Made by a program: the position numbers and the translations under genes
In this document: in pieces, positions 1-6,900 of the stretch
Numbering within the stretch: position 1 is the stretch's first letter
Layout of the letters: each line of letters begins with the position of its first letter
The notes under the pieces: generated by a model
What the model was told of the DNA's origin: nothing
What the model saw: only the letters and a program-made list of their open reading frames with translations
Database searches by the model: none
Assembly: GCA_009774655.1 (NCBI GenBank)
Contig: VSOD01000065.1
Location: forward strand, 1-14,135
Direction: 5' to 3'
Origin: Lachnospiraceae bacterium
Lineage (GTDB): Bacteria > Bacillota_A > Clostridia > Lachnospirales > Lachnospiraceae
Length of the DNA: 14,135 nucleotides

Positions 1-696
1 GAATTAAGATAACTGAATAACTGCCAGTATTGAATTTTCAAGGTGCATAGGCTAAATCTATGTGCGAAGTTTGAGTTCATTATCTTTATTTTCCATTTTT
101 GTCACACCTCTTGGTACTTGAACTATGGTAGCATACAAACAATAAGCGAAAAGGGCAAGATGCATAATCTGCTATAGGCCTATTAGCATAATAAGGTATG
201 CGTTATATCTGTGTCAATAAAGAGATGAGAAATTACGGATGTGCGCTATATTTTAATTAAGTAGTGGAGGTGATGAAACAATGTTGGTTTTATAAGAAGG
301 TAAAAAAAGATAGCGTAAGAGGCGAATAGCGGAGGTTGGGCTGGAATGATACATTTGGAATGATATATTGTTTGATTTTGATATTTAGAGTAATTGATAA
401 TATATGATTTGATAATATGATAAATTACATAATATAGTATATAAGGATATTGATATTGTAGATCTGGTTAGTTTTAATATTTAAGATGGTATTTTATGAA
501 ATTTATAGAAGCAGAAATGTATATACGATTAGTTTATTATTTTTTCTCTCACGGGTTTAATCCCTTGGTGCTTGCATCAGGGGCATTGGGAAATATCGGT
601 TTTGTGGAAGAGTATGTTTTTGAATATTTGAAAAAATATATATTGCTTTCACTTGATTTATGCTACTTAGTTAAGAGCAGCAGAATGGAGGAGTTT
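1..696. other. AT-rich region without a supportable gene
   Basis: No convincing coding region is visible here. Several ribosome-binding-site-like stretches lead only to tiny reading frames: GGAGG at 266-270 precedes ATG 281 (4 codons) or ATG 272 (18 codons), and GGAGG near 331 precedes ATG 346 (5 codons). On the minus strand an AGAGGTGTG motif (101-109) precedes a 12-codon frame (58-96), perhaps the cut-off start of an older gene. Bases 360-480 are strongly AT-rich and could hold the promoter of the downstream operon, but I cannot single out a -35/-10 pair. An in-frame upstream extension of the next gene (496-696) lacks a ribosome binding site. Confidence 0.4.
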
Positions 697-1056
697 ATGG
701 CAAGGAATTTTACAGATTATTCAAAGGTCTCTGAGAATACTTCAAAGATTGATGAGGCATCCAGTCAGGAAAAGGATAAGGTAATTAAAAAGCTTCGGAA
801 GAAAGTTAAGAAGCAAAGAAAGCTTATTCACAAATTAAGTAAATGTCGAAAGGTAAGTGAGGACTGTTCCACATCAAAATGTAATTTGAATGACGGAGAC
901 AAGTCTGATCGGTCTAGGGAGAAGTCATTTTTTACTGAGGTGAAGGAGAAGTTCATCAAAGCAGTGCCAAGTATTTGTCGTACAGTGGCAAAAACGGCAA
1001 CTACTATTTTATGTGGATGGGTTCTTAATTGTTTTGGAAAAAGGAAGGTGGCGTAA
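697..1056 (+). CDS. Small basic coiled-coil protein of a mobile element, unknown function
   Basis: I do not recognise this 119-aa protein. The start at 697 is chosen because GGAGGAG lies just upstream (687-693); an in-frame ATG at 496 would give 186 aa but has no ribosome binding site. The middle is a highly charged Lys/Arg/Glu stretch, KVIKKLRKKVKKQRKLIHKL, likely a coiled coil or nucleic-acid-binding helix. The C-terminal third (FIKAVPSICRTVAKTATTIL) is amphipathic to hydrophobic and ends in a basic GKRKVA tail, so membrane or partner association is possible. The stop lies 3 bases before the ATPase start, so the two are probably co-translated. It may be an accessory factor for that ATPase; this rests on position only. 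Confidence 0.6.
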   Translation: MARNFTDYSKVSENTSKIDEASSQEKDKVIKKLRKKVKKQRKLIHKLSKCRKVSEDCSTSKCNLNDGDKSDRSREKSFFTEVKEKFIKAVPSICRTVAKTATTILCGWVLNCFGKRKVA

Positions 1057-1059
1057 ACG

Positions 1060-2487
1060 ATGGTGCAAAAGAATTGTGAAGATAAGACCATTATAATATG
1101 TAATGATATGTTAGATGAAACTCAGCCAGTAACATCACATAAGTTTGATAAGTTGGGAATTACATATAGTGAAGAGGGAGTAGTTTTTGTAGCAGGAGAC
1201 CGGGTAATAACCCGGCCTTCCGATACAAACTCAGCAGTGGAAATTAAACCAAGAGTACTTGGCTGCAGGTTAGATATTGACACAATGTTATCAAAAGATC
1301 AAGCGTTTGAAGGTATGAGAGAACTTATTCGTCTTAGCCCTGAAATTGGCAGGATGCTTGTCGCTCATGTTATATTTGGTCTGACTGGGGCTGGTTTTAA
1401 AAAAGCTGGGTTTACATCTTGTGCAGTGCTGGCAGTTACCGGGAAATCAGGGATGCTTAAATCGAATTATGTTCCTCAGATTACTCAACTTTATAACCGT
1501 GCTGACGGAATCAGGGCTGATACTCGATTCAATTCAACGAAGCGCTTCATCGAAGATATTCTTAGCGAACGTGATGAATGCACTGTAGTGATTGATGATC
1601 TGCATACAGCAGAAGCAAAGAGTATCAAACGAAATAACGAAATTACGGCGGAAGAAATCATACGAAGAGTCAGTGATAATACAGGACGTGGCCATAAGGA
1701 GGGAAACTCAACGGTGCAAAAGAAATTTGGATGTAACGTTGTGTTTATCGGTGAATATGTCATAGGCAGAGAATCTACTGTACCCCGTGCGCTGGTTGTT
1801 AATCTGACTAAGAAGATTGATGGGGTAGTTCTTGATAAATACCAACGGAAGCAACCATTACTAGTATCAACTTTTTACTATTATTTTCTTCAATGGTATG
1901 TTAAATATTTTGAAGATATTTATATGTGGATTGATGAACGGCTTACTCAATTTCGTGCGGCAAATGCAAACTCATATCTTCATGGTAGGCTGTTGGATAT
2001 ACAGTTCTACTTGGAGATTTCCTACATGCTCTTTTTGGAGTTTTGTAAGGAGTCTGGGTTTATTTCGGAGGAGGATGCATTAGATGAGTATGGCGATTTC
2101 CATAATCAGGTTTATAAGGTGGTGCATGAGCAGCAAAACCGATACGATTCAAGTGAGTTAAAAGCAGAGAATGAAGATTATTTGAAGCTTATCAGCAAAC
2201 TTTACCGAAAGGGAAAATTCCGATTGGCAGATAGTGCTGATGCATATCGACCGGAGGAACATGATGGATTGATTTACTACGAATGTTTGTGTTTACGGCG
2301 AGAGAGGCTTGAAAAAAGGCTCCATAAGATTTCTCAGGATATAAATATCAATGATGTAATTAGCAGATTAGCTAAGCAAAAAGCATTAAAACTTTGCGGA
2401 GATAAACGAACTGTAAAAATATCTACACTTAATAAAAGTGTGGGGGCAAAAAGGTTTTGTGCTATTTGGTTACATCTTCTGGAATAA
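1060..2487 (+). CDS. P-loop ATPase (DUF927/primase-helicase-like), mobile element
   Basis: A 475-aa protein with a P-loop near residues 128-135 (GKSGMLKS, a variant GxxGxxKS Walker A) and a Walker B-like VVIDDLH at 176-182. A sensor-like beta strand NVVFIGE lies near 226, and STVPRALVVNL beyond it could carry an arginine finger. The layout resembles DUF927-type and phage/plasmid helicase ATPases. The last ~60 residues (HKISQDININDVISRLAKQK onward) resemble the winged-helix tail of such proteins. AAGGAAGG at 1041-1048 supports ATG 1060. It is likely a replication or maintenance helicase of the integrative element, given the serine recombinase downstream. I see no primase motif. Family assignment is moderate; ATPase activity is inferred from motifs. 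Confidence 0.65.
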   Translation: MVQKNCEDKTIIICNDMLDETQPVTSHKFDKLGITYSEEGVVFVAGDRVITRPSDTNSAVEIKPRVLGCRLDIDTMLSKDQAFEGMRELIRLSPEIGRMLVAHVIFGLTGAGFKKAGFTSCAVLAVTGKSGMLKSNYVPQITQLYNRADGIRADTRFNSTKRFIEDILSERDECTVVIDDLHTAEAKSIKRNNEITAEEIIRRVSDNTGRGHKEGNSTVQKKFGCNVVFIGEYVIGRESTVPRALVVNLTKKIDGVVLDKYQRKQPLLVSTFYYYFLQWYVKYFEDIYMWIDERLTQFRAANANSYLHGRLLDIQFYLEISYMLFLEFCKESGFISEEDALDEYGDFHNQVYKVVHEQQNRYDSSELKAENEDYLKLISKLYRKGKFRLADSADAYRPEEHDGLIYYECLCLRRERLEKRLHKISQDININDVISRLAKQKALKLCGDKRTVKISTLNKSVGAKRFCAIWLHLLE

Positions 2488-2558
2488 TAGAAATTATTAA
2501 AGAACCGTATGTGCTAATCCACTGATTATATATTCTTACTCCAAGGAGGAAGCATACG

Positions 2559-3266
2559 ATGAAACAAAGCATTTTACAGCTTGAATTATGTACCTGCTCG
2601 GAATATCCCGATACATACAGGACAATTTTCAAGACAAAGCATGGCAGGGTTCTGTATTTGGAATTGCGGATTACTGGAGAGAACTATGTGATTACAGATT
2701 GTTTCTACAGTGACCGCAATCAAAGCAGAAGTGGAGCAGAACGATACAGTGCCCGCCCACAGATGTTACAGACAATAAATTTTCACAAAGACGATTTATT
2801 GTCTGTCATCGAAGACGAATTGGATAAGAAGTTTTACGGCGTACAATTTATGCGTACTGATCAGGCGGATTTGCCGCTTGACCAGTATGTGAAGGTAAAT
2901 TCAGCACATATGAATCAGAAATATCACTTTCTGATCATGGTGGGAGAGGGAGAAAGTTATAACGGGATTCCGTTATGTCTTCGTACACGGTTAAAAAATA
3001 AGCTGCATCGGTCAATCTTTCTTGAGCTGAATTACTACAAAGATGGCAAGGGTATTGTCAGTCAGTGTTATTACTATGACCGGAAGTATAAGCGGAAGGA
3101 TATTAAAGTAACACCACCGCAGCTGATCAGATGTTTCTTTCCGTATAGCCGGGAGGGAATTCTTGATTTGTTAAACCATGAAATATGCTGTGATTTTACT
3201 CATATGATAGTAACGGAAGGAATCGATATAGATTCTGATATGACGCCTTTATGTGGGGCTTTATAG
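2559..3266 (+). CDS. Unknown protein with two internally repeated halves
   Basis: A 235-aa soluble protein that I do not recognise, with a strong ribosome binding site (AAGGAGGAAG) before ATG 2559. It appears to be an internal duplication. LYLELRITGENYVITDCFYSDRNQ-type sequence around residues 32-55 aligns with IFLELNYYKDGKGIVSQCYYYDR around 152-175. PQMLQTINFHKDDLLSVIED around 67-86 aligns with PQLIRCFFPYSREGILDLLN further on. Each half reads as a beta-rich unit ending in an amphipathic helix. No catalytic motif, signal peptide or membrane segment is visible. It sits between the P-loop ATPase and the 52-aa gene, and its stop overlaps the next ribosome binding site, so it is probably part of the element operon. 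Confidence 0.6.
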   Translation: MKQSILQLELCTCSEYPDTYRTIFKTKHGRVLYLELRITGENYVITDCFYSDRNQSRSGAERYSARPQMLQTINFHKDDLLSVIEDELDKKFYGVQFMRTDQADLPLDQYVKVNSAHMNQKYHFLIMVGEGESYNGIPLCLRTRLKNKLHRSIFLELNYYKDGKGIVSQCYYYDRKYKRKDIKVTPPQLIRCFFPYSREGILDLLNHEICCDFTHMIVTEGIDIDSDMTPLCGAL

Positions 3267-3277
3267 GAGGTTAGGCT

Positions 3278-3436
3278 ATGGCTGACTTAACAAAAGAATA
3301 CACGGATATGAAGGATATAAAGCACAAAGTGGAGCATTTTACAATACCTGCAGATGACAGGAACAGTACAGAGCAGATTATGGAAGAACTTTTACATGCT
3401 CTGACAAGAAGACCCGGTAAGCGCATTATGGCATAA
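3278..3436 (+). CDS. 52-aa protein preceding serine recombinase (TnpW-like?)
   Basis: A short frame with AGGAGG at 3265-3270, overlapping the previous stop, and ATG at 3278. The product, starting MADLTKEYTDMKDIKHKVEH, is charged, with IPADDRNSTEQIMEELLHAL as a likely helix and a basic end (TRRPGKRIMA). The pattern 'beta strand, then ST-x-EQI-x-x-LL helix' resembles small TnpW-type proteins encoded beside large serine recombinases, but the similarity is loose. It lies 41 bases before the recombinase start. The spacing and the ribosome binding site argue that it is translated; its role is unknown. Confidence 0.6.
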   Translation: MADLTKEYTDMKDIKHKVEHFTIPADDRNSTEQIMEELLHALTRRPGKRIMA

Positions 3437-3477
3437 ATTTTATTAAGGAAATTCTTTCATGAAGGGAGGTGTGTCAA

Positions 3478-5007
3478 ATGGCGATTATTCTTTATGCACG
3501 TAAATCAGTGGAACGTGAGAACAGCATCAGTTGTGAAACACAGCTGGAATATTGCAAGTCGGTTATCAAACCGGATGAGCGAAGCGAAAAGGTAGTAACT
3601 TTCGTGGATAATGGATTTTCTGGCGGCAATGTCAATCGTGACGGCTTTCAGAAGATGATGAAAATGGTCAGGCAGAATAAGGTCAGTAAGGTAATTGTTT
3701 ACAAGCTTGATCGTATCAGCCGTTCGCTTGCAGATTTTGTGAATATTCTGCAGGAGTTCAAAGCGCATAATGTAGAATTTGTATCGTCACAGGAATCTTT
3801 TGACACATCTTCCCCTTATGGAGAATTAATCGTGAAGATTCTGATGGTATTCGCCGAATTTGAGAGAACGTCCACGATCAACCGTGTGACACAGGCTTAT
3901 GCGCACAGAAGCGAGATGGGGTTTTATATGGGAGGCAGACAGCCTTATGGATATGAATTGGTGCCTACTGTTATTCATAATATAAAGACGAAAAAGTTAA
4001 GCCCCATTCCTTCTGAGGTTGAACAGGTACGATACATATTTGAAGTTTATGCACAGGAAAATGTTTCCTTACGTCGTCTGCTGGATATCCTTGTTGCAGA
4101 AAACAAAAAGCCTCTTAACGGGAGCGACTGGTCTACGGCAAAATTGTCTGCTTTATTAAAAAATCCGATTTATGTCAGGGCAGACTCGGATGTGTTTGAT
4201 TATTATGAACGTCACGGCGTACAGATGATATCCGATGTAGCGATGTTTACGGGAGAATATGGAGCACAGCTGTACGGACACACCAAACATAAACCGGATT
4301 CGCCTGACTGGTCGGATATGAAGTTGGTTCTTTTGACACATCCCGGTGTTATAGATTCAGATATCTGGCTGAAATGTCAGAAAAAACTGGAAAAAAATAA
4401 GCAGATTGGAAACAGTGCCAGTAATCGTACCAGCTGGCTGTCCGGCAAGGTTATCTGTGAAAAATGCGGGCATACAATGACTACGATTAAGGGCAAAACA
4501 AATAAAGAGGGGGAGATACGCAGGTATTTTAACTGCACCGGAAAGAGTCATCAGAGAATATGCACAGGAACAAAAGTAACGATCTATGCGGAAGATCTGG
4601 AGAACATGGTCTATGACTGTATTTCTGAGAAGCTGTCTGACTTGAAAGCGACGAAACATACAGCCGCCGGAAATACTATGGCTGAACTGAATGATTTGAA
4701 GCTGAAAATCAAGGCAATAGAAAAATCCGAAAAGCAGCTTTTGGATACTATGCTGGCCGGCGGATTCAATGATGATCTGTTGACACTTGCCAATCAGAAA
4801 GCGACGCAGTTTAAAAATGATAAGCGGGCTTTATATGAACGGATAGAAGAACTGGGTAACAGGAAAGATGAGACGGATCAGGTCGTTAATCTGGCCAGAT
4901 CTTGGAAGACAGCTGATTATAATTGTAAAAAATCTGTTGCAATGATTATGATACATAAAATCATGATAAGTGAAGATGGAAACGCGCAGATTATTTGGAA
5001 TATATGA
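3478..5007 (+). CDS. Large serine recombinase (site-specific integrase/resolvase)
   Basis: A 509-aa member of the large serine recombinases, which cut and rejoin DNA at attachment sites through a covalent serine-DNA link. The N-terminal catalytic domain carries YARKS with the presumed nucleophile Ser10, the KLDRISRS motif at 76-83, and the EFERTSTINRV helix at 127-137. A recombinase domain follows from GGRQPYGYEL (152-161). A zinc ribbon has four cysteines (C327, C330, C353, C362). The C-terminal ~130 residues include a charged coiled coil, as is usual. Full family length. ATG 3478 is preferred over GTG 3469 because GGGAGG (3464-3469) is then well spaced. A terminator overlaps the stop. The 3' end is duplicated at 6054-6137. 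It is probably the integrase of this element; its attachment sites are not identified. Confidence 0.93.
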   Translation: MAIILYARKSVERENSISCETQLEYCKSVIKPDERSEKVVTFVDNGFSGGNVNRDGFQKMMKMVRQNKVSKVIVYKLDRISRSLADFVNILQEFKAHNVEFVSSQESFDTSSPYGELIVKILMVFAEFERTSTINRVTQAYAHRSEMGFYMGGRQPYGYELVPTVIHNIKTKKLSPIPSEVEQVRYIFEVYAQENVSLRRLLDILVAENKKPLNGSDWSTAKLSALLKNPIYVRADSDVFDYYERHGVQMISDVAMFTGEYGAQLYGHTKHKPDSPDWSDMKLVLLTHPGVIDSDIWLKCQKKLEKNKQIGNSASNRTSWLSGKVICEKCGHTMTTIKGKTNKEGEIRRYFNCTGKSHQRICTGTKVTIYAEDLENMVYDCISEKLSDLKATKHTAAGNTMAELNDLKLKIKAIEKSEKQLLDTMLAGGFNDDLLTLANQKATQFKNDKRALYERIEELGNRKDETDQVVNLARSWKTADYNCKKSVAMIMIHKIMISEDGNAQIIWNI

Positions 5008-5095
5008 GAATTGCAGGGATGGGTATAGACCTTGTGGTTCTCATATTTTTTTGAGCTTACTATATGTGGATAGATAAGTTTTTGACTGTGCGTTA
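4923..5095. repeat. Direct repeat, copy 1 (recombinase 3' end plus flank)
   Basis: The last ~28 codons of the recombinase gene, the terminator and about 45 bases beyond are repeated at 6054-6228. The coding part differs by four substitutions and one gap over about 88 bases. The terminator loops differ, and a downstream block (5070-5094, ATAGATAAGTTTTTGACTGT onward) is again closely matched. The pair flanks the MntA-HepT module. Confidence 0.85.
5002..5052 (+). terminator. Rho-independent terminator of the recombinase gene
   Basis: A perfect 9-bp stem, ATATGAGAA (5002-5010) with TTCTCATAT (5038-5046), is followed by a T-tract reaching 5052. The stem contains the stop codon. The loop includes a small GGT/ACC inner stem. 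This should end transcription of the element operon. Confidence 0.8.
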
Positions 5096-5164
5096 TCTTA
5101 CCTCTGTTTTGTCGGGTTAGCAAGTGGGAAAAAGAAAAAAGCCGGAATATTTTTCTGCGAAACA

Positions 5165-5193
5165 TTGACAGTAAAGCATATTTCCGTTAATAT
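5165..5193 (+). promoter_or_regulatory. Sigma-A-type promoter for mntA-hepT
   Basis: TTGACA (5165-5170) is a perfect -35, followed after exactly 17 bases by TAATAT (5188-5193), a 4-of-6 match to the -10 consensus. The predicted start, near 5200, would leave a ~120-base leader before mntA. An inverted repeat (CGGAATAT near 5143 with ATATTTCCG near 5178) brackets the -35. Confidence 0.6.
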
Positions 5194-5204
5194 TAACATG
5201 TAAA

Positions 5205-5288
5205 TAAGCCAGTGGCATAGAACTGGTTGGGCTGGTTGAAAGACCCTGGTCCACCGAGCGGCGGGGAATTTCCCCGTTATTTTTATTT
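5205..5288 (+). ncRNA. Structured leader or small RNA with terminator-like 3' hairpin
   Basis: Downstream of the 5165-5193 promoter lie three consecutive hairpins. CCAGT/ACTGG pairs 5209-5213 with 5222-5226. GGTT-GAAA-GACC (5234-5245) has a GNRA-type tetraloop. CGGGG/CCCCG pairs 5262-5266 with 5272-5276, extendable by G-U pairs, and is followed by TTATTTTTATTT. The last is placed like an intrinsic terminator, about 30 bases before the mntA ribosome binding site. This could be an attenuator in the leader or a discrete ~85-base RNA. I do not recognise a known riboswitch or T-box; expression is inferred. Confidence 0.4.
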
Positions 5289-5319
5289 CTTCCACACTAA
5301 GTTATGGAGGTGATTTGAT

Positions 5320-5610
5320 ATGCCGGATATTAATGAAATCAAGAGGATAGTTGTTCCTATCGCATATTCGTATGGGGTAAAAAGATTATATCTGTTTGGC
5401 TCATATGCAAAAGGAACGGCAAGCGAGAAAAGCGATGTAGATTTACTTGTGGAAAAAGGCAGGCCGATGTCCTTGCTTAAACTTTCCGGAATGCGCCAGA
5501 TGTTCCAGGAGGCACTGAATCTTTCGGTTGATTTAGTCACCACGGCGGGAATTGCGGATGACTTCAGGAAAGAAATAGCCGGAACGGAGATATTATTGTA
5601 TGAAGAGTAA
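5320..5610 (+). CDS. mntA: MNT-domain nucleotidyltransferase antitoxin (MntA)
   Basis: A 96-aa minimal nucleotidyltransferase. The signature GS-x10-DxD is intact: G27, S28, then D39 and D41 in SDVDLLV, with a third acidic residue at D71 in LSVDLVT. In the type VII MntA-HepT family, this enzyme AMPylates a tyrosine beside the HEPN catalytic motif and so neutralises the toxin. GGAGGTGATTTG immediately upstream supports ATG 5320. Its last 11 bases overlap hepT, which fits translational coupling of antitoxin and toxin. A promoter and structured leader precede it. The length is normal and no key residue is missing. Confidence 0.9.
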   Translation: MPDINEIKRIVVPIAYSYGVKRLYLFGSYAKGTASEKSDVDLLVEKGRPMSLLKLSGMRQMFQEALNLSVDLVTTAGIADDFRKEIAGTEILLYEE

Positions 5611-5950
5611 AGATGTAATTATCCTCAGCAAGATTTTGGACTATTGCAGGCAGTTAGATGAAGCATGTGATATGTTTGATAATGATTACAATAACTTTGT
5701 GGGAAATTCGGTTTTTCAGAATGCCTGCTGTATGTGTATTTTGCAGATAGGGGAGTTATGCAAAGTAATATCAGAGGAATTGAGAATGCAGGAAAAAGTT
5801 GTCCCGTGGAAAGAATGGTGTGGAATCAGGGATATTTTCGCACATCAGTATTCAAATTTGGATTGTCAGTCAGCATGGGATACTATACAGCATGATCTCC
5901 CAGAATTGAAAATAGAAATAAATAGAATTTTAAAAGAGAATGGAAAGTGA
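5600..5950 (+). CDS. hepT: HEPN RNase toxin (HepT, DUF86)
   Basis: A 116-aa, mostly helical protein of the DUF86/HepT family. It has the HEPN catalytic motif R-x4-H-x-Y as R77, H82, Y84 within RDIFAHQY. In characterised pairs HepT is a metal-independent RNase that cleaves RNA and is silenced by AMPylation of the tyrosine in this motif. NACCMCILQIGELCKVISEE (41-60) is the conserved helix preceding it. The start overlaps the end of mntA by 11 bases and has no separate strong ribosome binding site, consistent with coupled translation. The module appears functional. Confidence 0.9.
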   Translation: MKSKDVIILSKILDYCRQLDEACDMFDNDYNNFVGNSVFQNACCMCILQIGELCKVISEELRMQEKVVPWKEWCGIRDIFAHQYSNLDCQSAWDTIQHDLPELKIEINRILKENGK

Positions 5951-5964
5951 CATTCCTCACAGGT

Positions 5965-5993
5965 GGGGTAAAAGGGATAAACATTTTTACCCC
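5965..5993 (+). terminator. Hairpin downstream of hepT, possible terminator
   Basis: A perfect 9-bp inverted repeat, GGGGTAAAA (5965-5973) and TTTTACCCC (5985-5993), with an 11-base loop lies 15 bases after the hepT stop. No T-tract follows, so it may stabilise the 3' end rather than terminate efficiently. Confidence 0.5.
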
Positions 5994-6053
5994 GGAGTAA
6001 AAGTCATCAAAATCTAACAGCGGTATAGATGCTTCTTAACTACAAAGGTGCGT

Positions 6054-6137
6054 TTGTAAAAAACTGTTGCAATGATTATGATACATAAAATCATGATAAT
6101 TGAAGATGGAAATGCGCAAATTATCTGGAATATATGA
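6054..6137 (+). pseudogene. Remnant of a second serine recombinase gene (3' end only)
   Basis: This fragment encodes the last ~26 residues of a recombinase close to the one ending at 5007 (MIMIHKIMI-x-EDGNAQIIWNI, then stop). Relative to that gene it lacks one T after the A-run near 6063, which puts an in-frame stop just upstream. Sequence before 6054 shows no recombinase similarity. It is therefore a scar, not a gene, and marks either an earlier related element at this locus or a duplication that now flanks mntA-hepT. Confidence 0.8.
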
Positions 6138-6176
6138 GAACCGTCAGGATATGTATTGTCCTGACAGTTTTCATAT
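6132..6176 (+). terminator. Strong hairpin after the recombinase remnant
   Basis: ATATGAGAAC (6132-6141) pairs with GTTTTCATAT (6167-6176, one G-U), and an inner GTCAGGA/TCCTGAC stem (6143-6149 with 6159-6165) extends it. It occupies the same place as the terminator of copy 1 but has a different inner stem and no T-tract. Confidence 0.55.
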
Positions 6177-6288
6177 GCACGGCTTGTACATAGAAGTTTA
6201 TAATAGATAAGTTTTTGGCTGTGTGTTACAATATGGATATTAAAAAGATGTTTGCGGGTATAAAGCTATAAGAACTGGAGGTATAAAA

Positions 6289-6611
6289 TTGAGTATACAG
6301 GCGGATACTGAAATCCTGTCGATTCAGGCTATAGAAGCATATGCAAATAAGAATCATATTTCCGGTAAAGAAGCAAGTGATATTTTTCATCAATATCATG
6401 TATTTGAAAATTAATGATACAACATGAATATCTTCATCAGATCAGTTTTGAAGAAGTGATGGAGGCTATACAGCTATATATTGCAGGGATTTTGTCCGCA
6501 GATGAAACAGTTGAAAGACTCAGGTACAATAAAGTGAATAACCAAATATCATTTCATACAGAAAAAGCGCTGGAGAGCTTGGAGTTTATAAGGAGGCTGG
6601 CATATGAATGA
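6289..6611 (+). pseudogene. DUF3791-family gene broken by a one-base frameshift
   Basis: GGAGG (6278-6282) precedes TTG 6289, which starts a 41-codon frame ending at TAA 6412-6414. The -1 frame continues as MIQHEYLHQISFEEVMEAIQ from ATG 6414, ending at 6611. Joining the frames gives SDIFHQYHVFEN-LMIQHEYLHQ-type sequence that aligns without gaps to the intact DUF3791 protein at 7329-7547 (SDILDKYDLLSYIDTCYEEY). Loss of one A in the run at 6407-6410 explains the break. The TAATG overlap could still allow reinitiation into two fragments. In a DUF3791 context the role is unknown, perhaps antitoxin-like. The extension after the domain (about 35 residues) is not recognised. Confidence 0.65.
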
Positions 6612-6852
6612 TGCAATTTATACTTTTTGTGGAAAAGATATAACGATGAATGTATGTATACAAATTCGTGCAGTAGTAGATTTATTGCAGGAGAAAATGA
6701 ATATATCTTTTGAAGAAGCTGTGATGCTGTTTTACCATTCAGAGACATATAAAATTTTACAGGAAACGGAGAATGCACTCTGGGCTGAATCTGCTGAGTA
6801 CATTGTAGACAGGTATCTGGATGAAAGCGAAGCATTGGTCGAAACCGACTGA
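6604..6852 (+). CDS. Small protein, paralogue of the 8116-8358 product
   Basis: An 82-aa acidic protein of unknown function with AAGGAGG about 7 bases before ATG 6604; the start overlaps the preceding frame by 8 bases. Residues from about 25 on match the protein at 8116-8358: EEA, TY-x-x-LQ, then AES-x-EYI/V and a final DE (here NALWAESAEYIVDRYLDE, there SGLFAESSEYVWSMLQDE). Both are predicted to be mainly helical, with no membrane segment. In each case the gene ends a module led by DUF3791, but here no ADP-ribosyltransferase gene is present. It may be an orphan antitoxin or partner; the gene itself looks intact. Confidence 0.65.
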   Translation: MNDAIYTFCGKDITMNVCIQIRAVVDLLQEKMNISFEEAVMLFYHSETYKILQETENALWAESAEYIVDRYLDESEALVETD

Positions 6853-6900
6853 TGCGGCAGTTTTGTTATTGAAAGCGATTCCAGAAGGCAGGTGTGTCTT

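Larger units (their letters stand above)
6054..6228. repeat. Direct repeat, copy 2 (recombinase 3' end plus flank)
   Basis: Partner of 4923-5095. It includes the recombinase tail, its own terminator hairpin and the block ATAGATAAGTTTTTGGCTGT (6203-6222), offset about 1130 bases from copy 1. Sequence between tail and block differs from copy 1, so the copies have diverged and are not an assembly duplicate. Confidence 0.85.

Noticed and set aside
42..63. CATAG/CTATG inverted repeat near the contig start
   Set aside because: Only five base pairs, no T-tract and no associated gene.
496..696. Upstream extension of the coiled-coil gene from ATG 496
   Set aside because: No ribosome binding site at 496, whereas GGAGGAG precedes ATG 697; the extra 67 residues resemble nothing I know.
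5205..5319. T-box or known riboswitch upstream of mntA
   Set aside because: No T-box antiterminator motif and no recognisable riboswitch core; only generic hairpins.
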